From: Phaeotremella fagi
Lineage: Eukaryota; Basidiomycota; Tremellomycetes; Tremellales; Phaeotremellaceae
Length of the DNA: 64,000 nucleotides
Direction of reading: 5' to 3'
Assembly: GCA_001599715.1 (NCBI GenBank)
Contig: BCHU01000004.1
Location: forward strand, 372,001-436,000
Both the position numbers and the translations under genes were made by a program. Each line of letters begins with the position of its first letter. Position 1 is the first letter of the stretch. The notes beneath the pieces were generated by a model. That model saw only the letters and a program-made list of their open reading frames with translations. It did not search any database and was not told the DNA's origin. Positions 11,920 through 23,246 of this stretch are shown in pieces.

Positions 11920-12711
11920 ATGTCAAGTTCCGACAACAACACTACACAGTCATACAAGCCGTGTGAAAACACTATATCCGTTAGGACCATATGCCGTCAA
12001 TATAGTGATCACGATCGTGAAGGTAGTTTCAAAGTCACAAACGAAATGCTTAGTCAGAGTCAGACATATGGTCAGCAATTCTCAAACATGTATAATTGTA
12101 CTCATGGATTAGGTCATATAGAAACAATAATTGATCTGATCCATCAGAATCAGCCAACAGCAATCAAAGAACAGCTTCATCTCTGCTTGGATCGAAAATC
12201 TACGCACGAATTCACAGTCTATTATCTCGCTTTTCAAGCAGACGTCACATGCTGTAGCGGCCACAAACACCGATTATCCTTGTCTAACGGGGGCAATCTG
12301 GTACTCACTAAGAAGACGGCATCAGAAGACGAGAACAAGATCATCGACGACGTCAGACATATATGTGGCGTGCATCGCATCGCATCATGTCGTTCAGACA
12401 ACGGCAACCAAACCTGCAACGAAGATGGTAAGGTTTGCAGAAGTGGTATCAAAAGTATTCGCAACGAGGAGCTGGGTTTGGAAGTAGACTTCGATTATGT
12501 CAGAATCACAAACGAAAACAATCAAGTCTCTTTAAGACAAATCGCCACTTTCAAGGTTGAAGACAAATCTTCTGGTACCAGCCACAGTGAGCAGTGGGAT
12601 AGGGGTTACAATGTAGACGAAGATCAGCTTTACTATTTCGAGAACATAGACCAAGAAGAATTCGAGAAGAGAACCGCTGGTGTTGTTACTAAGGATCTAA
12701 AATTTTGGTGA
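11920..12711 (+). CDS. Orphan hypothetical protein, Cys-rich, intronless
   Basis: A 263-residue frame with no intron, beginning MSSSDNNTTQSYKPCENT, preceded by a CT-rich leader and followed by a long AT-rich spacer. I recognise no family. Nine or ten cysteines are spread along it, with pairs such as CCSGHKH, and a cluster HICGVHRIASC, NQTCNEDGKVC, which could be disulphides or a metal site. There is no signal peptide or membrane segment. The C-terminal 100 residues are acidic and hydrophilic (YNVDEDQLYYFENIDQEEFE). Lack of introns contrasts with almost every neighbour, which suggests a lineage-specific or recently acquired gene, or a retroposed copy. Whether it is expressed is unknown. Confidence 0.6.
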   Translation: MSSSDNNTTQSYKPCENTISVRTICRQYSDHDREGSFKVTNEMLSQSQTYGQQFSNMYNCTHGLGHIETIIDLIHQNQPTAIKEQLHLCLDRKSTHEFTVYYLAFQADVTCCSGHKHRLSLSNGGNLVLTKKTASEDENKIIDDVRHICGVHRIASCRSDNGNQTCNEDGKVCRSGIKSIRNEELGLEVDFDYVRITNENNQVSLRQIATFKVEDKSSGTSHSEQWDRGYNVDEDQLYYFENIDQEEFEKRTAGVVTKDLKFW

Positions 12712-13469
12712 TGTTGAAATAGGCTTAGTGGGTGGATTGATAAAGGGAAGAAAGATTTGTTATATCGTGATGTGACCAATGATTACAAAATTTATATTTC
12801 TCATTCCATCCTCAAGAAAATTAGCACTAATCCACTGAGATCGTTTTCAAATCTTTGAGAAAGATAGTAGTGGGAACGCAATTCATCTCATGAGGTGCTG
12901 TGGCGATAATAATGTGCACAGTGATACAGTGAGGTCTGGTCCTGTACTGTACAACTGTATATCATGAGACGCTTTTGTTGTCAGCCGATAATATTCTTTG
13001 AATAATCTTATTTGATTTCTAGGATACTTTCTAATCTTCTGGAGTTTCATCAAACGTGGCGAATAAATCATGGTGTTTTAATGTGCCACAGATTGGTCTT
13101 TACTGTAGTCAAGTCACCAAACATGTAATTTAACATTCGAAACACCAAGGAAAGTAGATTAATTAGTTGGTACAGTTGGTTTAGGGTTCCGTTTCAAATG
13201 GTTGTTAGGTTAAAGCTAAGCTACAAGTGTGTGTTGTATTACCTAGTGAAACAGATTAAAACAGCAGCATTGACGATCAGATCTCATCAGATCTCATCCT
13301 CCCCAAAGGAGGCTAGTTATTCACAATCAATCTTCTAACCTGCATGGTGAGATTGTAATTTAGATAACAATTCACTCATCTATAGTATAGATATAACATT
13401 TACACATAGTATAACTGAATAATATAAGTGTCAATTCGATCTCATCCTCAAATAATTGCCTTACGAACA
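12712..13469. other. AT-rich intergenic region, no gene seen
   Basis: About 760 bp between the orphan ORF and the glycosyltransferase. It includes a 10-bp tandem repeat CAGATCTCAT at 13278-13297. Nothing else that looks coding was found. Confidence 0.5.
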
Positions 13470-15058
13470 ATGTCACCTGGTTCATTCAATAAAAACAACA
13501 TGATCAAATTATGGATTGTGCGTTCAACCCTTCCTCCTACTATATCTTCCATGAAAAGACCTTCCAGCTGATATCCATATAGGCAATCGCGTTCACTTCC
13601 GTTATCTCCATCGCCGTTCTCGGTCATTATCAAGGTTATGAAATCCCATTCGATCCTAAATCAATTTTCACTTCGCAACAAAAAACTCCATTACAAAGGG
13701 ATTCCAAACAACTTCTCAGACAAGTGAATAAAGATGTTTAAAACATACGACTGACATTGACTTAGCTTTTGGCCAACCTGGGTCCTCTTCCCAACACCAC
13801 GCTCAGTATTGACCAAACATCAGCGAATGTTACGGAAGATTCGAAATGGACACCAATAAATCCCGACAACGTGTGTGTATTCATCACGGACGACAGACCA
13901 ATTTTGAGTAAGTGACGCGTAGCCTCTTATGAGTCCATCATTTAACACACTTTCTAACACCATCAATTATGTAGCCGCCAACGAATTAGGTCTAGACAAC
14001 CCCGAAATGATGCGTTCAAATTTACCTGAAAATTGGGAAAAGGCTTGGATGGGTCGTAGTTTCGCTTTCTGGTATAATAGTATGTGGGCTGTAAGACATG
14101 GATACAGATTTCGACAGGTCACTGAAGGAGTAATACCTGGGAGGATATCACTCTGGAACAAGTTGGCTGCTATCAGGGATGTCGCTGAGGATACTAGTTG
14201 TCATGTGAGTGTGATACGCCTTCGAAGGGAAAGTATACAATTGATACAGGACCTTTAGTATCTGATGTACATGGATTCGGATGTTTGTACGTGGACTTTT
14301 CATTTTCGTCTGTGCTAATCACAACTTCAGATATTAGAGCTGCCGAGTATTCGATCGATGATATGAGATTACGTTGGGGTATGCATGATGAGGTTGTCAT
14401 GGCTTTATCTAAAGATACAGCGGGTGCTGAATTTGGGAGTAAGTCTTAAGAAACTGTATCTAATGATTTTTGGTCAGCTGATTATATCAACAGTATACAA
14501 CACCGGATTCATGATTATGAAGAATGGTCTTGAATTGAAAACAGTTATTGAAGAATGGATAAACTGTCCTAACGATGTGAGCAATCATCATCTCCTAAAT
14601 ACAGTATCAATCTGATTTGAACAATAGATCCCCGAATGTCATCATTGGGCAGAAAGACATCCAGGTGAACAAGGCGCTTTTAACGATTTCATTGTCAGTT
14701 AGAATGTATCACCATCGACGTGCGTTCCCACTGATTGATTGTTTTAGCAACAAAGAATGATCGAAAAAGGTCAATTAGCAGTGGCACCTTGGAACGAAGC
14801 TACTGGAAATACAGTAATGGCTGAGCGTGGATGGTAAGTCAATTCTTTCTACTCTCAAGAGAAAAATCACAGCTGACGACTATAGTGTTGGAGAGATAGT
14901 TACTCATAACTGGTAAGTTTCCTTATCTGAGATACACAGTATATTCTAATCGTGAGTCTAGGTGGAAAGGCAAAGGAGCTCTAGCGCAGGAAGCAATCCA
15001 AATGATGGCATACCAAACCACTTTATTAATGGAGTATTTGAGGGAGATCGAGAATTAA
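13470..15058 (+). CDS. Type II membrane glycosyltransferase, GT34-like (nucleotide-diphospho-sugar transferase fold)
   Basis: Probable Golgi sugar transferase. Ten introns (13518-13582, 13724-13765, 13908-13974, 14205-14258, 14287-14330, 14439-14493, 14577-14627, 14694-14747, 14834-14885, 14913-14961) give about 351 residues. The start MSPGSFNKNNMIKLWI is followed across the first intron by AIAFTSVISIAVLGHYQGY, forming one N-terminal membrane anchor with a short cytosolic tail, typical of Golgi transferases. The core has VCVFITDDRP, HGYRFRQ, SLWNKLAAIRD, then YMDSDVYI, which contains a DxD metal/nucleotide-sugar motif, then YNTGFMIMKN and HPGEQGAFNDF. This order resembles the GT34 (Gma12/Mnn10) family, in which DSD follows a Lys in a loop and a Gln-rich acceptor region comes late. 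The donor sugar cannot be read. The intron-2 length of 42 bp is short but has a CTGAC branch site. Confidence 0.8.
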
Positions 15059-15111
15059 TAGTTGATCGGAAATTTGTTTTAGAGTTTGGAGAGATATTTG
15101 TACATACATAT

Positions 15112-15588
15112 ATGGACTGTATCTACAGGTGGAAAATTCATTATATTTTACTGGTACTGCATATTGAGCTTTCAATTAAAGCGTTACCCGGATCCAGTGT
15201 TCTCCTTATAGTCCATATGCTTTATAAACTGATCGTGGGCGAAGGAGAATCTCATAAGCTCAAAGCATGGACAGGGAAAAAGTATCGTATGCTCGAAATG
15301 GGAGAATCAATGTATTCAGAGGCATTTCGTAAATTCAGGTTTCTGACTTCGTCTTGGAATCTTCCACTCAATCTCAACAATACTGATTAAAATTGGGATC
15401 CTTCAGTCAATACAACTGATAGTACCGCTTATTGGGATTTTGGGGTGTCAGACCATCTCCTTGATATTACTAATGAGTTTGATGATTTGCTTTTGCATTT
15501 CCCAGATTGTATTCTTGGTATGGATTCCACGGGCCATGAGGTGAATAGAACTTATGTTACGATGACGTACGTTGATGAAGCGTCTTGA
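15112..15588 (+). CDS. Possible small spliced gene downstream of the glycosyltransferase
   Basis: An exon from about 15112 is open to 15328 and, by an intron 15329-15406 (donor GTAAAT, acceptor TTCAG), joins in frame to a second exon ending in TGA at 15588. The product would be about 132 residues. The second exon (STAYWDFGVSDHLLDI, LGMDSTGHEVNRTYVTMTYV) looks like real protein, with N-glycosylation sequons. The first part (WKIHYILLVLHIELSIK) is hydrophobic and less convincing; start and upstream exons are uncertain. It may be a separate short gene, a piece of a degraded gene, or an alternative 3' extension of the preceding transcript. Confidence 0.3.
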
Positions 15589-15894
15589 TAGTTGGAGTGA
15601 TTTGAGAAGCAAAAAGAGTGAGGTAAATGGTGGAATACGATGATCTGACTTCTGTAGTATACTAATTAGAGTTGATGGTACTCAACTACAGTAGATGTAC
15701 AAGTTCTGTAACCTACTCGCCCTCGTCAGGCAGTGTTTGTATGGATATCAGCAAGTAACTGTGCCACTGACCGGAAATCCGAAATGCCACAAAGGCAAAC
15801 CGCTTGAAGCACCTTTGATTAATTCAGAAACCAAAACAAATATCCAACTCAACTCTTCTTGTTTTCACATAGTAAATCATATCTCTATCTCACC
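15589..15894. other. Intergenic region, no gene seen
   Basis: About 300 bp upstream of the bromodomain gene, with short frames only. The final 50 bp are CT-rich, consistent with a promoter and leader. Confidence 0.4.
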
Positions 15895-17966
15895 ATGTCG
15901 ACCATAGAGAAACCAGAAAGAGGCGCAGCAGATCATCTAACGATTCAAGAAAAATTACTTTTGTCTCAAGCGATATATAAACTAGGAGCTCTAGCTTGGG
16001 ATAAGATTAGTCAACTTCTTCTTGAACACCCTTGTTGCTCTTCTAGACCTGCCAAATATTTCTCTCCGCAGAGTTGCGAGAGTGCTTACTTGGCTATGAT
16101 GGGGTCGTTGGAGATTAATGTGTATGTTTACTTATTTACTTTAAGTCCGCTTTGGAGTTGTTGACTGATTTATTCATTTAGTCCTGCACCTGATGCTATC
16201 AAACCTCAAGGTTAGTTTTATATTCGTTTCATCACACCTTTATCTTAAAATGCCATCAAAACCTAACAATAAAATCTATAATAGCAAAAGTTCATCTCAG
16301 ACTCGCTCAAAACTTTTATCTAGCTAGAATGCAGGAACTCAAAGATCAAATCTCGAAATGTGAAGATCGATTTACGACTTTGATGAAGGAGATTAATGCA
16401 GCTAAAGCTGGTGAATTGGATGAGACCATCCAAGCGGATATTCGCGCTGTGTTATCTAGGAAATATGGAAAGAGATTAGTGGATTCATGGGTATCACCTC
16501 CGGAAACTGTAAAGGAGATCCTCAATGGTGCACCTGAACCTATTGAGGTTGTTGAAGAGAAATTGGAAGCTGAGAAAGAAATCGAAAAAGTTGAGGTTAC
16601 AAAGGATGAAAATCCAGCTGTCGAGGAAGACGTGGTCATGGAAGAAGCTTCTGAGGAAGTCAACTCAACAGAGGTCGCTGAAGAACCAGAAACACCTTCA
16701 ATAATACAACCAATTGAAACTCCAACTTTACCCCTCTCACCGACTAAATCCCACCAATCGGAATTATCACCACCATCAGAGCTTTCACCAGCGCCTTCCG
16801 CTGCTAAAGACACTTCACCAACGGAGATTAATACCAGAGGAACGAAAAGGAAAATTCCACCTTCAACTAAACCGGCTAGACGATTATCTCGTCGAACTAT
16901 CAATTCACCACTTCCATCAGAAGGTGAGGGTGAAGTTGAGGTTGAAAATGAAGATAAAGCTGAAGAAATTGAGGAAGAGAAAGAGGAACCCTCTAGTCGT
17001 AGAGGTCGTCCTCCAAGGAAGGAGACTAAAACTAAAGAGAAAGAGGTATCTTCCCCGGTTTCACGTCGTGAAGCAAGTGTCTCTTCAACAGCTTCACTTG
17101 CACCTACTTCAGATAGACCTAAGAGAGGTGCACAAAAGAGTAGACCGATGAGAGATGACGTTGTAGCTAGGAATGTTAGAGAACAGACGGATCAAGTCGA
17201 AAGTGTTAAAGGTGATGATGCTGAGGAGGACGATCATAAGACTAGATCATCAAGGAGGAAGAGTGAAGCAGTGGTAGATAAAGGGAAGAAGGGTAAACGA
17301 AGTAGGTTTTAATAAATCTCTAAAACGAGGATAGATTGACTAATCCTATCCTCACTTACAGCTGATCTGGAGATTGAACTGGAATCATCAAAAGTAGAGG
17401 ACGCTCAACAAAACGATACGCCAGATAACGAAACCGATGACCAAGAAGGTGAATCATCAAAACGGGCGACGCGATCAACACCCTCAAATCGACAATCTGA
17501 ACAAGGCGGCCAACCACAATCTTCTTCCACCTCAACGAGAAGAGCCGGCAGACAATCGTCACCGAGAGAACAGAAAAACAACCAAAAGATGATTTATACA
17601 TTGTTAGAAACGATCAGTCAACATAAGAACGGCAACGTTTTTCAAAATCCAATCAAAAAGGTCAGTCAGTTTTGAAGTGTGGAAACTGTTTTCATCATTG
17701 TTGATTCTTTTATACAGAACGACGCTCCTGGATATTATGATGTTATCAGACGACCCATGGATTTGAAAACTATCAAATCCAAGATCCGTGATGGACAGAT
17801 AACGACGATCGATCAATTCCAACACGATATTCGACTGATGTTCTGTAACGCTATGGCTTACAATCGTAAAGATTCTGATATCTACGAAATGGCTAAAGAT
17901 ATGTTACAGGAATCTGAAAAGGAGATTAAGAATTTCAAAAATATGCAGGCTCATCTTGTTAGATAG
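15895..17966 (+). CDS. Bromodomain protein, BRD8/Bdc1-like (probable NuA4 acetyltransferase subunit)
   Basis: Chromatin protein with an N-terminal SANT-like region and a C-terminal bromodomain. Four introns (16122-16181, 16211-16284, 17302-17361, 17661-17717) give about 606 residues. The start MSTIEKPERG at 15895 is followed by IYKLGALAWDKISQLL and PAKYFSPQSCESAYLAMM, a pattern shared with human BRD8 and fission yeast Bdc1. Then comes a coiled coil (ARMQELKDQISKCEDRF), an acidic/basic disordered middle, and a bromodomain whose core is APGYYDVIRRPMDLKTIKSK to FCNAMAYNRKDSDIYEMA. The Asn in AYN is the acetyl-lysine-binding residue. BRD8/Bdc1 proteins belong to the NuA4/TIP60 histone acetyltransferase complex. 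The assignment rests on both ends; the middle gives no extra evidence. Confidence 0.88.
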
Positions 17967-18095
17967 TTGGTTGATTGATTATGAAATTGAAATGTTTGAT
18001 GGGAGAGAAGTGTAGTTTTGTTATTGTCATATAGAAGTATGTACCAAGAATACGTATCATGAAATAAGTCATATATATATATTACCCGTCACTAT

Positions 18096-19441
18096 CTATG
18101 GGAAACCACCACTTCCACTCAAACCAACACTAGCAACACCTCTAGCGCCACCGAGATCAGAAGTTCTTTGACCAAATAGATTTCTTTCACCTCTCCACCA
18201 AAGTCTACCAACTCTAACGGATTCCCTAGCGAAGATCTCACCGAAACCTAACATGACACCGTTGATGAAAGGTAAAACGAGGTTGATACCCAAAACAGCT
18301 AAGACTCTTGATACAGATAAATGAGATGGGAGGGTGAAGAGAGATAAAGTGAGTGAAGGTGGTTGTGATGGTGGACCTCTTTCGTTTGAATGATCTTTCT
18401 TACTCGTGTTGGGAAGATCTTGAATACTCAATCCAGAAGGTGTAATGTCTTTAGGAACGGGGTTCGTCAAACTTTGACCGACGACGTTGGAAGATTGAGG
18501 AATCGAAATGAGTCCACTACTCTCCAAACCTGATCCGTTACCTGATGGTGAAAGATCTTCGGCGGATGATGGACTTTCAGCTGAGATTTCTTCCCAGGCT
18601 TGAGAAGTTAACGAGTGTCGGCTAAGAGTTGCTGATTCCGTTGGTGCCGAGAATGATTGGGGTGAAGGTGTTTGCATTGATGGTGGAAGGGGTTCAGTTG
18701 ATGTAGTTGGATCATACATTGTCTAAAGTTTGGGTGTTGTTAGATACGAACGTTTGAACAAAATTGATGAACGTACCTCTCGAATATGAGATCTCTCTTG
18801 ACCAGGTGCAGAGGCGATACCAAGATCAGCACTCAGAACCCCTCTACCATCAGTGATAACCTCATGAGATTGACTCTCAGGGGCACCTCTAACCAATTCC
18901 CAAGCCTCTTTGACCAATCGTCCCCGTTCAGCACTAGCATGTTGTCGAGCACTGGAAGAACTAGATCCCTCCCCTTCCAATTCCTTCCTTAATCTCTCAG
19001 CATTGATCTCAGCGTTTTTCTTAGCTGCAACAGCCTTCTTCTCAGCTGAAGTCTTATCAGAAACAGCTTTCAATTCAGCAGCTCGTTCGTCTTCAATCTT
19101 CTTTCTCGTTTTTTCAGCTTTGAGACGAGCTTCCGAAGCTTCCGCTTGCCATTTCGCTAATCGACTTTCATATTCTGGTTTCCAATCTTCGATCTCTTCC
19201 GTTGATTCGGTTTCAGTGGTTGAATCGACTGTTTGAGAAATTACTGGTTCGGATTTCGGTTTGGGTTCAGGGGGTGGAATCGTGAACGAGGAGGAAAGGG
19301 TTGTCTACGAGGGAATTTTAGCCGGGTGAATTTGAAAATTATCCGCTCAGCTGTCTAACTTACACCTAGTAAATCTTCCATGCCTGTTGCTATTCCTGCA
19401 GTAACTAAGTCTTGTTCTTCTTGTTGTCTGTTGTCTGACAT
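18096..19441 (-). CDS. Coiled-coil protein with C-terminal Mim1/Tom13-like outer-membrane domain
   Basis: Three exons, introns 19305-19363 and 18723-18776, give about 410 residues. The start MSDNRQQEEQDLV is followed by a long charged coiled coil (LAKWQAEASEARLKAEK, SAEKKAVAAKKNAEINAERL), a Ser/Pro-rich linker and then the C-terminal domain: LAVLGINLVLPFINGVMLG, FGEIFARESVRVGRLWWRGE. The single membrane segment with FINGVMLGFGE is the signature of Mim1/Tom13 proteins, which insert alpha-helical proteins into the mitochondrial outer membrane. Yeast Mim1 is only about 110 residues, so the long coiled-coil extension is unusual. The join at 18722/18777 keeps the frame (HIRE then TMYDP). A separate short Mim1 gene starting at the internal ATG (18719) is possible. 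Confidence 0.75.
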
Positions 19442-19667
19442 TGGGATAGAAGAGGGATGATATCTTTGTTCAGCAGATGATTTGAGGTTGCGTTTTTGTT
19501 CTCCAGAGCTAAGATCATAATCAATATTTGATCCCGTTGAGTAATTGAGGTGCCCCGCATATCAGAGCTGTGTTTTCAACATGCTGGTCTAGATTGTTAC
19601 CAATTTACAAAGAACACTCATTGACAACAGCATTTACAATACAACAACGATAGTCACAGCGAGCAGT

Positions 19668-21921
19668 ATGCCTGTCTGTCCTGTTTGTACAGAAAACGTC
19701 AACGCAGACAGTTTTGCTTTTCAACATCATGTTAATTCTCATTTCGAAGGTGGCGGCGAAAGTTCGAATTCGAGTTTGAAACCATTCGATGGTCATGAAG
19801 AGGACAAGGAATTGGATAGGGCAATAGCAGAATCTCTCATAGAGGATGTAGCCAGAATCAGGTAGGTAATCAATCTCTCCGTTAGGATTCGAGATGAACC
19901 TACTTATTCGCTTAGAGCTCAGCCTGACGAATCAACATGTTTCATTTGTGGTTCTCCTCTATCGAATCTTTCTGATATTCAACGGACTGAACACGTGAAT
20001 CTATGTTTAGGTAAGTGGTTTACCCATGAGATATGAATCTGATTTACTGACGACTCCGAAGATGATAATGCGGATGATGGAGAAAGTAGAAGCAACACTG
20101 TACAAGCAGCTGGACAATCAGCCAGCGACGATAAAGTCGATGAAGGATGGGAAGGACCTGCGAAACCTGGTATATGGAGTGATTGGATCAATCGAAGTGC
20201 AGATAGAGGAGATAAATGGTAGGTCGTTCGAGTTGATCAGAAGATAATTTCTAGGTGGGATCCCATCTCCGGAGATAAAAAATATGTGCCATTCAATATC
20301 TCACCTGGTAAGTCTGTTTTGCTACGGTCGTCAAGACTGAATCAATTCCGCTAGGCGTCCTCCCAATATTGGAATCCATTCTGGAGGAAAGTGTCAAACA
20401 AAGGATCACTCGTTCGGCAGTTCTATCCAGGGATACTATTCATATAAAAACAACTTGGGGTTTTGATATAGGTAGGGCCCTCTCATAGTTATATCTCGCT
20501 GATCATTAAATAGGTTGGGGATGCGGTTATAGAAACGCCTTGATGGCAATTTCATCACTTGTGATCGCACGTCCCGAATATCGATCTATCTTTTCAAAAC
20601 AATTGAACGGTTCTCAACCTGGGGTTAGGAGAGTTCAAGGATGGATAGAAGAAGCTTGGGCGAAAGGTTGGTTCTTGACTTGAGGACATTGAATGTTTTT
20701 TGTTGAAATGACTTTAGGCTTTGATGTTGAGGGGGAAAATCATTTTAATGGTCGATTGTTGGGTACAAGGAAGTGGATTGGTTGTTCAGGTTCGTATTGA
20801 TGATCACGGCCTAAGGTTCTGCTGAACGTAACGTAGACCTTTACGCTATGTTTTCTGCTATGGGAATTCCGTGAGTTCAATCAATGTCTACTTTGATCAT
20901 TATTGACGTGGTTCACAGGTGTGAACTATGTGAGAATAGTATGACTATCTTTTACTGATATCAGATGATTTCCCTAAACCTACCGGGGGAAAATTCTATT
21001 CTCGTTTGGAAACTCATCAAACACTTCAATCATGGGTTAAGAAATATTTCGTAGGTCGACCAATGAGACTAGTCATGTTGACAGGCCAAGGCACAAGACT
21101 CGCATGAGGTCAATGGATCATCATCAGCTTTTGATGTCCTGATGCGTTCTGGAGATGGTGGTTTGGGTCGAGGGGAGACTGTTAGGATGTCGACCAAATA
21201 CCCTTTGATTTTACAGGTAAGGTTCAGATTCCGTTTATCTCAATCTCTAATTAACTATTCTCTAGCATTCCGGACATTCTCGAACGATCATTGGATATGA
21301 AGAAAACTCAAGAGGGGATGTAAATCTGTTGTTGTTAGACCCAGCCAAGTGAGGTTCAAGACACAGTCAAGTTGGTTTTTAGCTAATCGAATTAGAACCA
21401 CGCCGAAAGAGATACGAGCAGCTGGAATCAATCGATATTCAAGACCTAAGCTTACTTTAGATACGAGTTCGAGTTCAAATCATCTATCCCACGAACCTAT
21501 CCAATTCTCACCACCTTTCACGAACGGTGCATCGGAGATTGTCGACGCGAGCGCTAATGGAGCTGGAGCAAATCATCAATCAACAACCAAAAAACGTCGT
21601 TCTGGAAATGAAGATTTTCCATTGGCAGATGACGAAGAGAAGGATAATGAAGGATGGGTCAGGAAGAAATTGAGAGCTATGAAGGGGAGCGGTGGGAAAG
21701 AAGATTGGAAAGATACGAAACATCTCAAGACGTATCGAATAAATTTAAGTTTACTCAGGTGGGTGATAGAGATCTCTACTTATTCAATGATTGACCAATG
21801 GACGTATAGTTCTCATACTGAATATCAAGTACTTGCATTTACCGGAGGTGCAGTCTTGAATGAGAAAGAGAGAGAGAAAAGGAAGAGACCTACGAGTGAA
21901 GTTGTTAGAGATACACAGTAG
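19668..21921 (+). CDS. ZUP1/Mug105-type ubiquitin peptidase (peptidase family C78)
   Basis: Cysteine peptidase of the C78 family; human ZUP1 and fission yeast Mug105 cleave ubiquitin chains, ZUP1 preferring K63 linkages. About ten short introns interrupt it. The start MPVCPVCTENVNADSFAFQHH is a zinc finger, followed by an amphipathic DKELDRAIAESLIED, which fits the ubiquitin-interacting motif, and a second finger CFICGSPLSNLSDIQRTEHV ending in NLC, UBZ-like. The catalytic domain begins with a long helix and FDIGWGCGYRNALMA, where the Cys of GCGYRN is the nucleophile. The catalytic His is in HSGHSRTIIGYE and the Asp in LLLLDPAK. The C-terminal third carries an acidic/basic insertion. The whole set of active-site elements is present, so the enzyme is probably active. 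Role is inferred as DNA-damage or proteostasis deubiquitination. Confidence 0.9.
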
Positions 21922-22424
21922 TACGCGCTACGTTTACTGTGCGCCCGATCCGTCAATTGCCTCCCTTTAAAAGTACGTAATTGGAACGAGTGGCAAATGG
22001 GCGTTGTTTGTTGTTGACGCGTTTATTAGCTGCGGGTTCTGATAAGAGATTAGTGTAGTTTAGGGTTGTCAGAGTGAGATAAGAGAGGGAGAGAATGAGT
22101 AATACTATGGGGAGTATAACTGGAATCTGGGGTTGTTAGTGTCAACAACACAACTACAACAGTACTTCATTGTTCACCGCACAGTCCTTCTTTCTTCCTT
22201 CTCTCAATCTTCATTTCATTGCCACCCAGTGACGTCTTCTTGTGTCAATCCAATCAATCCACTCATCCACCTGACTCGCACGTTCTTCGTGGTCCGTCTT
22301 CGTCTTATATATATACATTCTATACCTGCATCACTTCTATTCTCCCCCATATATCGTTAAATTTGATCACTATACCTTCATCTCAAACATCTACCTTTTA
22401 CAAGCGAAACCACAACACACCACA
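21922..22424. promoter_or_regulatory. Intergenic region upstream of a hypothetical gene
   Basis: About 500 bp. The right half is strongly CT-rich and TA-rich (TATATATATACATTC near 22306), as expected for a fungal promoter. No gene recognised. Confidence 0.4.
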
Positions 22425-23246
22425 ATGCCAATTCCACCAAGACCAATCCCCCGTCGACCAGGTCATGCCGTCCCCCGTAAATCCATCCAAACCAACAACT
22501 CACTCATTACAGATTCAAGAGCTGAGATTGCTCTTCTAAACGAATATTCCAGATCGGTACCGCTCAACAACAACACTAATAACCAAACTTTCGTTAAGGG
22601 TGTTCAATTGGTTAAAAGTGCAGCTAATCTCAAAGCCACCACTGCTTCGACTGAGGTTGTTAGACAAGATGAAATTGATTTAGAAGGGTTGATCATTGAT
22701 GGGAAAGGGAAACGTGAAAAGAGGGGTGAGTGTCTTTTCAAGTTACATACTATTCCTTCGTTTAATGCTGACGAGATGTAATTAGCTACGACGGCAACTA
22801 CACTTGGGTTCCATCTCATTCCAAACCCTACCATCGTAGCTCTACCCGAAACCCCAACGAAATCGAATGAATCAGGTATAAAACGATCCTTCCTCTCGAA
22901 CATCTCATCTTACTCCCCAACGACCTCCATCTCAACCACTCCAGTTACACCTTCTTTAATCCCTACTTCGATCGGTACTGCCAACCAAGAAGAGGAGGAT
23001 AGTGATGGGGACGGAGATTGGGAACATGTTTCAATCGTTGATCGTCTTTTCCCTGATGATACCGATAAAAAACAGGAGGGTGGGGATAAGGACGCAGATG
23101 AGATCGACGATGAAGACGATGTTATCGTTTTGGGTGAGATGGAATTGGAATTGGAGGATGTTGATGTTAAACCGTTGAATATCGGTGTTAAAGATCAGGT
23201 TCAGAAGATTAGTTATGCTGCGGCTTTGGGTAAGAAGAAGATTTAG
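22425..23246 (+). CDS. Hypothetical acidic protein
   Basis: Two exons joined by a short intron (about 22724-22783) give roughly 250 residues beginning MPIPPRPIPRRPGHA. The N-terminus is basic and Pro-rich, the C-terminal half acidic (NQEEEDSDGDGDWEHVS, DEIDDEDDVIVLGEMELE) and ends KISYAAALGKKKI. I recognise no domain and see no membrane segment. The exon join (KREKRA, ATTATTLGFHLIP) continues the frame. Its function is unknown; a lineage-restricted regulator or chaperone-like protein would fit such composition, but this is speculation. Confidence 0.7.

Noticed and set aside
16346..16903. 185-codon minus-strand frame across the bromodomain gene
   Set aside because: Antisense of the acidic low-complexity middle of a well supported gene.
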